Below, in pieces: positions 20,341-29,822 of a stretch of DNA of 64,000 nt. Location: assembly GCA_009859145.1 (NCBI GenBank), contig VRVR01000036.1:83584-147583 (forward strand), read 5' to 3'. This DNA is from Andalucia godoyi (taxonomy: Eukaryota; Discoba; Jakobea; Jakobida; Andaluciidae). Numbering within the stretch: position 1 is the stretch's first letter; each line of letters opens with the position of its first letter. The notes below the pieces were generated by a model, which was given only the letters and a program-made list of their open reading frames with translations, was not told the origin of the DNA and did no database searches. The translations under genes and the position numbers were made by a program.

Positions 20341-21444
20341 TCACTCGTGCGTGCGTGGACGCCATCCAAGGTACTTCTCGAATGCATTTTCAAGAGGAAC
20401 GGCCATCTTCGAGTGGCCTTGCACGGACGGGTGGCCGTCGCAACCATAATCAGACGACTCGGTGAGAACATGCATGTCGACGTACGCAACTCTTTGGAAT
20501 AGACCATAGGAAGAAGCGACGCTCTGCACGTACTCGCAACAAGGATTCTGAATCATCGGGCCGCAAAGCATGAAGATCCAGGTATCCTTTCCGTAATTCG
20601 AACGGATGCGCTGCACCAGGTTGTGGTACCCATTTTCAAACACGTTTTGAGGAGGCTGTGGAGCCACGGAATAGTCGTTGGTACCGAGATTGATGACAAC
20701 TGCAGAAGGAACCCACGAAGAAAAGTTCCACGCATTCTCCGGAGATTCTGGGTAATTTGCGACAATGCGTCCATAGTATGTGGGAAAGGGATCTGGTGAT
20801 GTAGTATTGGGGGCAGCATAGTTGCGCACCATTCCCTTTCCACTCCAGCACGTAATGTGCAGATCAGCCCCCATCGACTGAGCAGCAATATTCTCATACG
20901 AATACACTGCATCCTCGGTATTCGGTGAGAAGTGGCAGCCGGTCTTTCCGAGGTTTCCGTATGCGCACGTAATCGAGTCTCCGATCAACTCAATGGATCT
21001 GGATGACAAGGGATGCGAGCATGCCTGGAACAAGTCTGCCGAAAACGAATGGATCGTCGTGACACCCGTCAGTGCTTCAGTTCTCTTTCGGATTGCGAAC
21101 TGGTGAAATTCACCAGTTCCCGACTGCGATTTCCATAATGTGTGCACCGTAGCGGTCGTCGACGTTGACAAGTTGAGCAGCCCAACGACGGCTCCATCAA
21201 GAATTACATCAAACTGGCTCCCGAGAGATCCGCCAGTGTCGGACAACGTCACACTCAGAACAGCTGTCGTTGCGCAGAAAGACAGCTGAGTCAGGCTCCA
21301 GTCAAGAGACACAGACTGGTCTGCATTCTGCAAAACACGTCCGTCGCGCCAGACAATTGGGTCCGAGGCAGGCAGATCAACCGCAAAAACAAGACCGCAG
21401 AACAATACGCAAACAGAAAGCAAAAGGCCTAACCGGGAACGCAT
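20341..21444 (-). CDS. Secreted SGNH/GDSL esterase, CE2-like (367 aa)
   Basis: An N-terminal hydrophobic segment (MRSRLGLLLSVCVLFCGL) looks like a signal peptide, so the enzyme is probably secreted or vacuolar. A beta-rich domain of about 130 residues precedes the catalytic domain. Catalytic blocks follow: IELIGDSITCAYG (block I, nucleophile Ser), NLGTNDYS (block III, GxND-type), and DGHPSVQGH (block V, Asp-x-x-His). The order of an N-terminal jelly-roll plus a SGNH domain matches carbohydrate-esterase family 2 and endoglucanase-E-like acetylesterases. It would remove acetyl groups from polysaccharides, possibly food cell walls. All catalytic residues are present. The substrate is inferred from family only. 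Confidence 0.8.
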   Translation of the reverse strand: MRSRLGLLLSVCVLFCGLVFAVDLPASDPIVWRDGRVLQNADQSVSLDWSLTQLSFCATTAVLSVTLSDTGGSLGSQFDVILDGAVVGLLNLSTSTTATVHTLWKSQSGTGEFHQFAIRKRTEALTGVTTIHSFSADLFQACSHPLSSRSIELIGDSITCAYGNLGKTGCHFSPNTEDAVYSYENIAAQSMGADLHITCWSGKGMVRNYAAPNTTSPDPFPTYYGRIVANYPESPENAWNFSSWVPSAVVINLGTNDYSVAPQPPQNVFENGYHNLVQRIRSNYGKDTWIFMLCGPMIQNPCCEYVQSVASSYGLFQRVAYVDMHVLTESSDYGCDGHPSVQGHSKMAVPLENAFEKYLGWRPRTHE

Positions 21445-21728
21445 CCTTTTTTTTTTTAATTCTGCGTTCGTCTTGTCGTTTTCTCGGCCTTAAACAAACC
21501 CCAGCGAATTGCATTAATAAAAATTAAATTAAAAGAATTGCGGATCGCACGAATCAAAAGAGCGCTCGGGGGGAAACTGCCCGAGCCGGGGGGGGTTACA
21601 ACAGACGCTGCACGAGGAACTGCAGTGGAGGGAGGAAGAGGCGGAAGCACTTGGGGGGACGGACCACTCGCACACATGTCGATTCTTTGATCTCCGAGGA
21701 ACTCTCGGGCACTTGGAAATCTCGAGAC

Positions 21729-24700
21729 TCATAGCGGACACTTCGACTCGCCGAATTCGGTCTCGGTCTGATGAGAAGGAAGATCAAGGGTCTGCAGTGA
21801 CGTCTCGCTTCGCAGATAACGGATGAGAGACGCAAAGAGACGTATTTCGTCGGGGCTCAAATGCTTCCGCAGGGCTTGCATTTCGGACTGAGACATTTTT
21901 GAAAGCGTATTTCCACCAGATGGTCCGCTTTCAGAAGAGAGAAGGGTACTGCTGGACTCGCTATTTGAACCACGGGGTATGAGACTCATTTCCAGATCGG
22001 CATTCCTTGTCTTTCTGCGCCGCACTCCACCGTCCAACTCTTCCACATTCTGAGCCTCATAGTACTGTGGCTCCATTCGAATGCCTGGATCCGGAGATAC
22101 AGGCCCATTGCGAGCTGCATTGCGAGCTGCATTGCGACGGTCAATGAAAAGATGCAACCGCTCGATAATGACGATCGCCACGGAAAACACTGCCCAAAGA
22201 CCACTGGAACTGCCCAACAGCTGCGAGAACAGCTGCAGCAACGAAATCCGAGAAAAGGACGTGATCGACTGCACCGTGGGAGAAACCTGAAAAATGCACT
22301 GAATTACCACTGGGGACAGGAGGGACGGATCTGTGAAGGAGACTGGTTGGGTCATGGGGGACCGGACAACGTTCGAAACAGTAACCACAACGGCAAGCCC
22401 ACGATCCTCCACTATAGTGGACGTGCCGTGGGCATTGAGATACTCCAGCGGATTCATGCTGCAATCCACGGTGGCCGATTTGACAGAGGAGTTGCGAGAG
22501 AAGAATCGACCGCTGGACGTCAAATCATGCCCTCTGAACGGAGAGGAAGTTGCGTTGACTTCAATACCATTGAATCCCGTGAGATGCGATCCGTTGAAGG
22601 TCTTGATCGACAATTGAATTAAAAACTTGTTCACCGGGGTTGTTGGCAAATCGAAATTAAGGGTAACAAAACAGGAAGGAACGGGCTGCGTCCATCCAAA
22701 ATCCACGGAAACAGATTTGTACGAATACGTAAATCTACCCGACAGCAGATGACTGTCATAGTCCAATTCGATCTCTGCAGCACTGCAATTTCCAGAAAAT
22801 CCGTACATTGCAAAGAGCAAAGAAAATGACATTGGTTGCTCAAGCACTCCTGTCGAGCTCCGCAAAGCTACAACAGCAAGACTATTGCCGTTGACATAGC
22901 CGTCAGTGAAACTGGTGATCACGACGGGGAGCGCGATTGCGAAGCCAATACTAAACACTCCACCCAGAACAGTCTTCTTTGAGCCTGGCAAATGCACTGG
23001 TCGCAAAAGGTGGCTGCGAGGGAACGCAAAATCGATATCCCTCAGCCACGCCGTAAATTTCGCATGTAATGACTGCGATCCACAAGACCGCAAAACCAAA
23101 ACGCATACGGAGAGCAATATCATCAAACAGGCAACGCTCAGCAGCCCGTAGAGAAGCAGCTGGGAGCCAGTGATGGACGAATCGAATGAGCCACCCCCAC
23201 CAGCACTCCCAAGGGCAAAACCCGGAGTGCCATCTGTGTGGACAGGAAGGTCTGCTACCCACAACGGAAAAGGTACAGGCGCAAAAGGCGGGCAAAAGAA
23301 TCCTGGCGGACAAGCAGAGCAAACTGAGCTTCCATAAGAGCTGGCGTATGTGCCCGAGGGGCAAACGGAACACACTGCATTTCCGACTCCAGAAGCAAAT
23401 GCACCCGGTTGACAAGAGACGCAAGCTGAAGACATGTTTGCAAATGCAAATGTGCCCGGTGAACACGGAAGACAGGAAGACGCCGCACTTGTTGCAGCGA
23501 AATATCCAGAACTGCAAACATCGCACTTGTACGTCCCGTAACCACGAGAAAATGTTCCAGAAGTGCACTCAGCACACAGCGAATTCGCTAAATCAGCCCG
23601 ATGGCCAGCGGAACAGCCAGAAGCAGCGTAAAACACATGCAGGAATGCATTGTTCGCAACGTCAAACTCGGAAGCAATGATAACTACAAAAGAAGGATCT
23701 GCAGCCTGCAGCACAGTAAGAACTCCCATTGGGCTTCCAGTGGCGAGGATGAGAGATGGCAACAATGCGTATTGGCCATCCAGTAACCCCACTCGAATAA
23801 CAGTCGTGTTCAAACGAATCGCACAACCTGAAGAAGCTGCATCACCACAAGACGTACCGATGTACATCGTTGATGACACCGGGTCGATGGATGCAGAAGA
23901 GGCATAGCCATTGTCCACTGACACCAGTTGAAAAGGAGAAATGAGAGTGTTGGAAAACGTGGACAGCAGGACAGAACCAATGGTCACCACAGATCCGTAA
24001 GTAACATAGTGCAGTCGATCACCAAGTAGTGGATCGAGTAACATGAAACGAACATCCTGTACTCCAGAAGGCAACAGACAAGAACGCACAACCTTCATGA
24101 AGAATGGGCTGCCTCGGCGGTAGGACACTTCCACAACATCTGCCGAGAGGAAAACCGTACAATCCCCAGTGATCAAATCGGAGACGCAGAGGTTCCTTGA
24201 AAAGAACACCGACTCGGAGGCGGGATTCACGAGACAACTTCGAAACTGAAACTGCAAGGACGGTGCTGGATGAACTGACCAGGAGCTGGATGCAGATTCG
24301 AAATACACGTACGCAGGTTGGCCGGTAGTCGCGGACTTCGGCACCCAACCGATCATAACACCATGTGCTGAATCTTGGCATATTACATACGATTGCTTGG
24401 AAAGTGCGGTACCTAGCGGGAAGAACGGCGTAGGGCCTAGCGAGGAACTGCCATACGAGAGCTCACCGCTTGAAACATTGTATTGCGGCATCCCGACACT
24501 TGCCATTGGCGATGCGGAGCCAGAATACTGCACCAACATCGCAGATCCGTTTTGATAGACAGCAAAGGAGAACGCAATTCTAGGATCTGCATTTCCAGCC
24601 ACACGAATCGGCTTGAACGAATACACAGCGCTGTTCGGACCTTGAGGATCCGGATTGAGAACGGTATTCAACGGGAGTGCAGGCTGGCATCCGTCGAACA

Positions 24701-26099
24701 CCGAGTCCATAGAAACAATCACGTCGTCCCGAAGAACCCCATTCCGCTGATACATCGACGGCGCCGAAAAATGAAAAACTTGAGAATCGGGAAGATAGAA
24801 AAAAGAAACCAAGCCGAATGACAGCATTGGAAGAGATGAATTCGAAACGGAAACATTGTTGGTGAGCATGCTGATTCTGTAGTCAAACAAACCACGAGGA
24901 CTCGGTCCGCAGCCCGTACGAACAAGAAAATGGAAAATCATAGAAGCCTGAAACTGATCATAATAGCCAACGCTGCTGAAAAGCTGCCAAGCTGGCGATC
25001 CCCAATCTATGGTCGCACAGTATGCACACGAAGAACAAAACGACGCAAGAACTTCTCGTTGATAAGGCGGTTGCAAATTCAGGCGTTCAACATTGAAATT
25101 CGAGGAATTAAATGAAGCAACGTAATATAAGAAGCTAGACAAAGAATCCTGGCTGACGACTTGCAAGCTGATGAGTTTGTCGATTGACCTCCCGATATCT
25201 AGTGAATGCGCTGAAGGACTCGAGAAGTTCCATCGAACGGTTTGGTCCAGGGGGTCCAGAGGAACATTGATGTTCACCGTGTACAGGAATGAGGACTTTG
25301 TATTGAGGATCGTAAACTGCACATCCGTTGACGTTCTTGTGGAGAATACCAGTGCTGGAATTTGTCGGAAGGCCGGGCAACACGGAAACGAGAAGGACGT
25401 CGCGTTCGACTTTGCATACGAAATCACATTTCCTGGAGATGACATCGTTGCGATCTGGAATACCCATAATGTAATAGATGACGAGGGAGCGGATATTAGA
25501 GCAACAAGCACGCCGGTGCTGGCATCACATGCAATATCGGAGCTTTGATAAGTCAATGACCGGTTTTGTGGAATCTGCAAATTTGACAGCATCCAGGAAT
25601 TATCAGAATCCAACGAGACTGCGCTGAGCGAGGTCGAATACGATTGCACGACAACCAGGTTCTCCGAAACTTTGCACAACTTCTGAGGAAGCAGCGTTCC
25701 CAGGGACAATGGAACTGTTGAATTGCATATTACAAGACCAGGCAAGCAGATCGCAATCAATGCGCTTTCCGACATCGTTCTCCACCTTCCAATCACCCAC
25801 ACCTGGCTCTTCTCGCGCATCCACACTGCGTACTGAAACGTTCCAAAATCTACATGCGGAACCACAAACGACACTGAGGAGTCGTTCTTGTTCTTCACTC
25901 CAAGCAAAAGGACCGCATCCAACCCCATATAGAGAACCTGATCACCAATGTCTAAGATCGACGGGGGATTCGTAAACCCTTCCAAGACGCTCTCCATCGT
26001 TGCCGACATTCGCGATGGCAGCGAATAGCAAAGATGACGACTCCACCAGCACAGCACACACAGTGCAACAAAGATCCGCACCACAACCTTTGAAAACAT
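21729..26099 (-). CDS. Giant surface protein with GCC2/GCC3 Cys-rich repeats and C-terminal membrane spans (1456 aa)
   Basis: Signal-peptide-like N terminus (MFSKVVVRIFVALCVLCWW), then about 790 residues of beta-rich ectodomain with many NxS/T sites and no recognised family. At about residues 828-940 there are five CxxC-spaced repeats of the ephrin-receptor-like GCC2/GCC3 type (CxPCxxGTF, CxxCxPGAF). A Gly-Ser linker and hydrophobic segments follow at about 980-1003 and 1041-1064, with another at about 1298-1318. A second ectodomain-like stretch lies between the last two. The cytoplasmic tail (about 1320-1456) is Arg/Ser-rich with tandem AARN repeats. Proteins of this architecture occur as large families in protists, probably as adhesins or receptors. 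Function here is unknown. The Fanzor relic lies 800 bp upstream in the same orientation. Confidence 0.75.
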   Translation of the reverse strand: MFSKVVVRIFVALCVLCWWSRHLCYSLPSRMSATMESVLEGFTNPPSILDIGDQVLYMGLDAVLLLGVKNKNDSSVSFVVPHVDFGTFQYAVWMREKSQVWVIGRWRTMSESALIAICLPGLVICNSTVPLSLGTLLPQKLCKVSENLVVVQSYSTSLSAVSLDSDNSWMLSNLQIPQNRSLTYQSSDIACDASTGVLVALISAPSSSITLWVFQIATMSSPGNVISYAKSNATSFSFPCCPAFRQIPALVFSTRTSTDVQFTILNTKSSFLYTVNINVPLDPLDQTVRWNFSSPSAHSLDIGRSIDKLISLQVVSQDSLSSFLYYVASFNSSNFNVERLNLQPPYQREVLASFCSSCAYCATIDWGSPAWQLFSSVGYYDQFQASMIFHFLVRTGCGPSPRGLFDYRISMLTNNVSVSNSSLPMLSFGLVSFFYLPDSQVFHFSAPSMYQRNGVLRDDVIVSMDSVFDGCQPALPLNTVLNPDPQGPNSAVYSFKPIRVAGNADPRIAFSFAVYQNGSAMLVQYSGSASPMASVGMPQYNVSSGELSYGSSSLGPTPFFPLGTALSKQSYVICQDSAHGVMIGWVPKSATTGQPAYVYFESASSSWSVHPAPSLQFQFRSCLVNPASESVFFSRNLCVSDLITGDCTVFLSADVVEVSYRRGSPFFMKVVRSCLLPSGVQDVRFMLLDPLLGDRLHYVTYGSVVTIGSVLLSTFSNTLISPFQLVSVDNGYASSASIDPVSSTMYIGTSCGDAASSGCAIRLNTTVIRVGLLDGQYALLPSLILATGSPMGVLTVLQAADPSFVVIIASEFDVANNAFLHVFYAASGCSAGHRADLANSLCAECTSGTFSRGYGTYKCDVCSSGYFAATSAASSCLPCSPGTFAFANMSSACVSCQPGAFASGVGNAVCSVCPSGTYASSYGSSVCSACPPGFFCPPFAPVPFPLWVADLPVHTDGTPGFALGSAGGGGSFDSSITGSQLLLYGLLSVACLMILLSVCVLVLRSCGSQSLHAKFTAWLRDIDFAFPRSHLLRPVHLPGSKKTVLGGVFSIGFAIALPVVITSFTDGYVNGNSLAVVALRSSTGVLEQPMSFSLLFAMYGFSGNCSAAEIELDYDSHLLSGRFTYSYKSVSVDFGWTQPVPSCFVTLNFDLPTTPVNKFLIQLSIKTFNGSHLTGFNGIEVNATSSPFRGHDLTSSGRFFSRNSSVKSATVDCSMNPLEYLNAHGTSTIVEDRGLAVVVTVSNVVRSPMTQPVSFTDPSLLSPVVIQCIFQVSPTVQSITSFSRISLLQLFSQLLGSSSGLWAVFSVAIVIIERLHLFIDRRNAARNAARNGPVSPDPGIRMEPQYYEAQNVEELDGGVRRRKTRNADLEMSLIPRGSNSESSSTLLSSESGPSGGNTLSKMSQSEMQALRKHLSPDEIRLFASLIRYLRSETSLQTLDLPSHQTETEFGESKCPL

Positions 26100-26851
26100 C
26101 GGTGCTGCAGTTCAAAAACGAAAAAAGACGAAAAATGTATTTAAAAAATGTGGGATGCGCAGCTCCACAGGTCAGACTCCCTAGAACATGAAATAACTTT
26201 AAATTTATGACAATCGCCAATTCAGTTTAAAAAGAAGGAGTCGCAGGGTCGCTGCTGTGGTGAATGGCGACATTCGTCATGGTGGTGGGAAAAAAAAAGA
26301 CGACACTTGCTGTCGGGGAAACGCAGTACGCACAGTGCGCCGCCTGCTACTGGGAGGAAATGTCCGACCCACTCTGTCTCCAGCCCGAAAAAGGACGCGC
26401 CCGACAATGAGCTGGAGCGGGCTTTGGATTTGCTCCCGGAACTGAACTGGGATTGTTGTGGCGTTTCATCTTTTTTGGAGCTCGGTGCGTGCCGTACAGC
26501 CATTGGGCGTGACGGGATGGTAGTTCCAGGCATTGCAGTCCGAAGGAAGAACATGGTACTCAGTCGCTTTCATCTGTGTACTGCGTTTCTGTCAGTCATA
26601 CTGCACTGCGGTGGACAGTATGCTTTTCGCTGACCTCCTCTTCGAGTAATAGTCAGGGGTACACTTCTGCGACATCCCGCGTTCCTGGGGCGCTGGAGGA
26701 AAAACAACTGCTTTTTCCGAGTCTCTTTTCAAGGAAAGATCGTGCCGCTTGTGTGGACTCTCGAGCCCTTCCATATGTATGATGCGTGCCATTGTCTTCA
26801 AGGGAGGCTTTCTGACAGTGCACGGTTGGATCGTTTCAAGATGGTGCGAAA
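26100..26851. other. Intergenic between giant surface protein and Fanzor relic
   Basis: Only short overlapping open frames are seen and none has a known motif. The region must include the promoter of the giant surface-protein gene (minus, start 26099). No simple repeats are prominent. The plus-strand frame at 26307-26633 lacks an early ATG and is not called. Confidence 0.4.
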
Positions 26852-26903
26852 CGCCTACATTGTACACGAACCACGGATGATCATCGCTGATCACCCATAA
26901 TCA
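26852..26903 (-). other. Conserved Fanzor 3' terminal block with hairpin (copy 1)
   Basis: On the minus strand this block runs from the stop codon of the Fanzor relic (26901-26903) to the point where similarity with the 55-kb copy ends. It aligns without gaps to 54882-54933 and to about 36639-36684; all three contain TRTACACG. Bases 26875-26883 and 26888-26896 pair as a 9-bp stem with one A.C mismatch and a 4-nt loop. The 55-kb copy keeps the stem through four compensatory changes. In TnpB/Fanzor elements this position corresponds to the omega RNA scaffold and the transposon right end, so that is the suggested identity. Confidence 0.55.
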
Positions 26904-27250
26904 ATGCTGCAACCCAACAACATGCATAACATGATTGAGGAGAGGGTAGGCCCCGACACGCCCCTCGGCATGAGAGACGTTCCTAAGATAGATGTTGCGC
27001 GCGCCGTTCCAGTCGCGGTCGATCGTGCATTTGCACGATGGGTAACAAAACACACCTTGTTGCCAGATAACTTGCGATGCATTTCCCCGCAACGGCCGCA
27101 CGTTTTAGACGTGCACTCCTCCGTCACAAGACACAATCGACACCTACCGCCCCGCGATTTCGCACAATTTTTGCAGAGCATTCGCTGCTGGAATTGAAAA
27201 TGGCCCCATGTCAACATCTGCCGCGCAGTTGTCGCCTTGGCGATCTTTCC
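26901..27250 (-). pseudogene. Fanzor (eukaryotic TnpB-family) nuclease relic, C-terminal part, frameshifted
   Basis: Fanzors are transposon-encoded RNA-guided DNA nucleases. On the minus strand, 27250-27053 encodes KIAKATTARQMLTWGHFQF, a basic segment, then VTEECTSKTCGRCG. That gives the RuvC-II glutamate and the first CxxC of the zinc ribbon. The frame then breaks. Two extra bases (27051-27052, a duplicated TG) separate it from 27050-26901, which encodes CYPSCKC (second Cys pair) and IDRDWNGARNIYL (RuvC-III aspartate and the family-diagnostic GARN). The RuvC-I aspartate and the N-terminal recognition lobe are not found upstream, so the copy is 5'-truncated as well as frameshifted. The open frame upstream of 27250 has no Fanzor similarity that I can see. 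Confidence 0.8.
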
Positions 27251-27773
27251 TGGCGGCGGCCCAGCGCCGGAAGGTATCGGTGGAGATGTCATGGGTCTTG
27301 CCGCAGCGTTGCGGGCGTAGCGGACACGGTGCGTTGCATGGACAATAAAAATAAGAACGAAAATAAGAAATGAGCGTCGCTGTGCGAGAATGCAACGCGG
27401 CGGCGTGTTTATAAGGATTTCATGATCAAAATGGGGCGAAACGAATCGGGCATCGTGTGACGGAATTGTCAAGATACCGTAACAAACGCATGCGCATGGC
27501 GCGTGACAGTGTTTTGTTTTCGTGGGCTTTAGACTGATTCATCATATCGCAATAAGTGGCAACGGCATGCTGCTTTGTTTGAGAGTTTCTTTTTGCGATC
27601 CCCCTTCCCCTCCTCTTTTGTGACAACTTGAGGGGCTCCAGAGACGGACAACCCCCCAGAGTTCGGATACTTCTTCAAAGACTAAACAAACTAGTCATTT
27701 ATCATTAAAGAGAGAGAGACCGAGTAATGCCCAAAGAGAGGGAGGGGGGGCAAGTCAAGGAACAAGGGAAAAA
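27251..27773. other. Region upstream of Fanzor relic
   Basis: On the minus strand a TTATAAAC box at about 27407-27414 lies some 70 bp before an ATG at about 27340, so a promoter may survive from the element or its insertion site. No RuvC-I motif was found in any frame. The 27473-27773 part, next to the 3' end of sphingosine-phosphate lyase, has a GA-rich tract at about 27710-27755 and no gene. Confidence 0.35.
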
Positions 27774-29429
27774 CTAAACCTTGTACAGGTTTGCCATGAA
27801 TTGCACAATGAAGGAGCTCACAGCCTTCGCTGGCATCTTCGTTGACGCACCATAGATGGCGGCCAGACCTTCACGAAATTCTTCCGGATGACTCTTGTAG
27901 CGCTCAACAACCTCTTTGAGATCTCGGATGAAATCCGCGTAGTGGTCGACCTGCCGAGCGGTAACGGTGCAGTGCAACGACGCCGGCAGTTGCTGACGCT
28001 CGAGATGCCATCCCTTCTTGGACAAGCCGTCGCCGATCGCAAGAATATCAAACGTATCGGAACCAATTGCAAAGATGCACGTCTCGGGCTGGGCAACAAC
28101 ATGCAGTCCATCAATTGAGTTCACGGCATCTTGAAGAGCTTTGGTTGTCTTCATAATGTCGGCTGCGAGCGCAAGGTATCCATTCTCCCCCATTGCAATC
28201 ATAGATGCCCATGCAGTCGCCACTAATCCACCTGGACGAGATCCTGCTGCAGCTGGAGATCCGTAGAGGCCACCGGGCCATGTCGTGATCGTGAAAAACT
28301 GGTGATTCCGGAGATCCGGAGATCGGTAAACGATAACGGACGCGCCCTTCGCAGCGTAACCGTACTTGTGGACGTCGGCAGACATGGAAGTCACGCCAGG
28401 GTTACGGAAGTCAAACACGGGCATTGGATAGCCCAGCTTTTCAATCCAGGGGACGATGAAGCCGCCAAGACAGCCATCTACGTGCATCGGAATTCCTCGC
28501 TTACGTGCGATTTCTGACATTTCCGGGATCGGGTCCACGACACCGTGTGGATACTGCGGTGCGGACCCGACAATGCAGATCGTGTTCTTTGAAATTGCTT
28601 TTTCAAGGGCGGAAAGATCACACTTTTTGGAAATCTCGTTGACTGGGACATAAATTATTTTGATGCCGAAGTAATGCGCCCCTTTCGCGAGCGCAGGGTG
28701 TGCAGTAATCGGCATGACTGCCTCTGGACGGGTGATTCCCTTGATAGCCGCTGCGTAATCACGATAGGTCTTGAGCGCCATCATCAGAGACTCGGTGCCG
28801 CCAGACGTCATCGTCCCGCAGGCATCCTCTGGGCCATGGAGCATGCTCGCAGTCATGCGAACAACCTGCGCCTCCATCACCTGGACAGAAGGAAACGCCG
28901 AAGTGTGAAGAGGATTTGTGGACGAGAATGCTGCATAGACCTTGTTCATGAAGTCAACATGTTCTTCGCCTCCGTGGTAGACAAAACCGAATGCACGACC
29001 GTGTTGCCAGTCGCAGTCGTACTCAATGAACTTGCGCATTGTCGCTAAGAGTTCATTTCGGTCTACTCCGACCTCGGGGATCTTGGTATGGCGAGGAACG
29101 ATTGTGCGCGACTGCGTAACTCCGTCAGCTTCAGCGTCATCGGCAGCATGAGATGCTTCCGCTTTGCTGAATGCTTTGTTCATCTTTTCAATCATTTTGG
29201 AATTCTCCTTTGCGATCAGCGCTGCTCCTCCCGGAACACGGGATACTGCGAAATATCCAAAATCCTTCAGCGCAGGAAGCGGATTCAACACCGAAAGGCC
29301 TTCTGGCGACGACAGAACCTTGGACACCGCATAGAGAGCCGCAAGCGATCCGGCTCCAAGAGAAAACGACTTTGGGTCCACATCGCGAACTAAATCACGG
29401 ACCATATCCACTACAGTGTTGTGCGACAT
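27774..29429 (-). CDS. SGPL1: Sphingosine-1-phosphate lyase (551 aa)
   Basis: PLP-dependent ER enzyme that irreversibly splits sphingosine-1-phosphate into phosphoethanolamine and a fatty aldehyde, ending the sphingolipid pathway. It follows the group II decarboxylase-like pattern: HGRAFGFVYHGGEEHVDFMNK, NPLHTSAFPSVQ, and CGTMTSGGTESLMMAL (phosphate-binding loop). HVDGCLGGF supplies the Asp that contacts the PLP ring nitrogen, and SADVHKYGYAAKG carries the Schiff-base lysine. WPGGLYGSPAAAGSRPGG follows. The short hydrophobic N-terminal stretch (LGAGSLAALYAVSKVL) may be the membrane anchor. Length is slightly shorter than human (568). The start is the ATG at 29429; codons upstream in frame are not ATG. 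Confidence 0.95.
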   Translation of the reverse strand: MSHNTVVDMVRDLVRDVDPKSFSLGAGSLAALYAVSKVLSSPEGLSVLNPLPALKDFGYFAVSRVPGGAALIAKENSKMIEKMNKAFSKAEASHAADDAEADGVTQSRTIVPRHTKIPEVGVDRNELLATMRKFIEYDCDWQHGRAFGFVYHGGEEHVDFMNKVYAAFSSTNPLHTSAFPSVQVMEAQVVRMTASMLHGPEDACGTMTSGGTESLMMALKTYRDYAAAIKGITRPEAVMPITAHPALAKGAHYFGIKIIYVPVNEISKKCDLSALEKAISKNTICIVGSAPQYPHGVVDPIPEMSEIARKRGIPMHVDGCLGGFIVPWIEKLGYPMPVFDFRNPGVTSMSADVHKYGYAAKGASVIVYRSPDLRNHQFFTITTWPGGLYGSPAAAGSRPGGLVATAWASMIAMGENGYLALAADIMKTTKALQDAVNSIDGLHVVAQPETCIFAIGSDTFDILAIGDGLSKKGWHLERQQLPASLHCTVTARQVDHYADFIRDLKEVVERYKSHPEEFREGLAAIYGASTKMPAKAVSSFIVQFMANLYKV

Positions 29430-29784
29430 TGTCAAGGAAGGAAGTAGTAGCAATTATAACAATCGTTAAGCACCGCTTGGAAGACACCACACAACAACAA
29501 CAGCGAAGGAGGCGAAGAAGAAGAAAAGAAGTCGGGAATAGTGTTGCTGCGAAAGAAGTGAGTCGTGTGATGGAGTTTCCGGATTCCGTCGGCACCGACT
29601 CGAAGTCCTCTCAGAGTTCCGACGGAGAGAGGGGGAAGTGGAGTACGGCAGTTTATAACTTTCCGAATTTTTGATTCGGGAAAACGGCATGACACGACGG
29701 CACAATGGCAAGCGGCGAATGGCGAATGGCGAATGGTACGTCCAGTGTCCGAACCAGGAAGCGAGGTAGAACTGCGAAATTTTA

Positions 29785-29815
<31 letters not shown>

Positions 29816-29822
29816 AGAGGAA
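29430..29822. other. Intergenic upstream of sphingosine-phosphate lyase
   Basis: Contains the lyase promoter and the 3' end of the next minus-strand gene. Direct repeats are visible: a 7-bp GGCGAAT unit in tandem near 29711-29736, and an (ATC)n run at 29787-29815. No gene is seen. Confidence 0.5.

Noticed and set aside
26307-26633. 108-codon frame upstream of the giant surface gene
   Set aside because: Only a late in-frame ATG, no recognised motif, and equal-length frames on the other strand.
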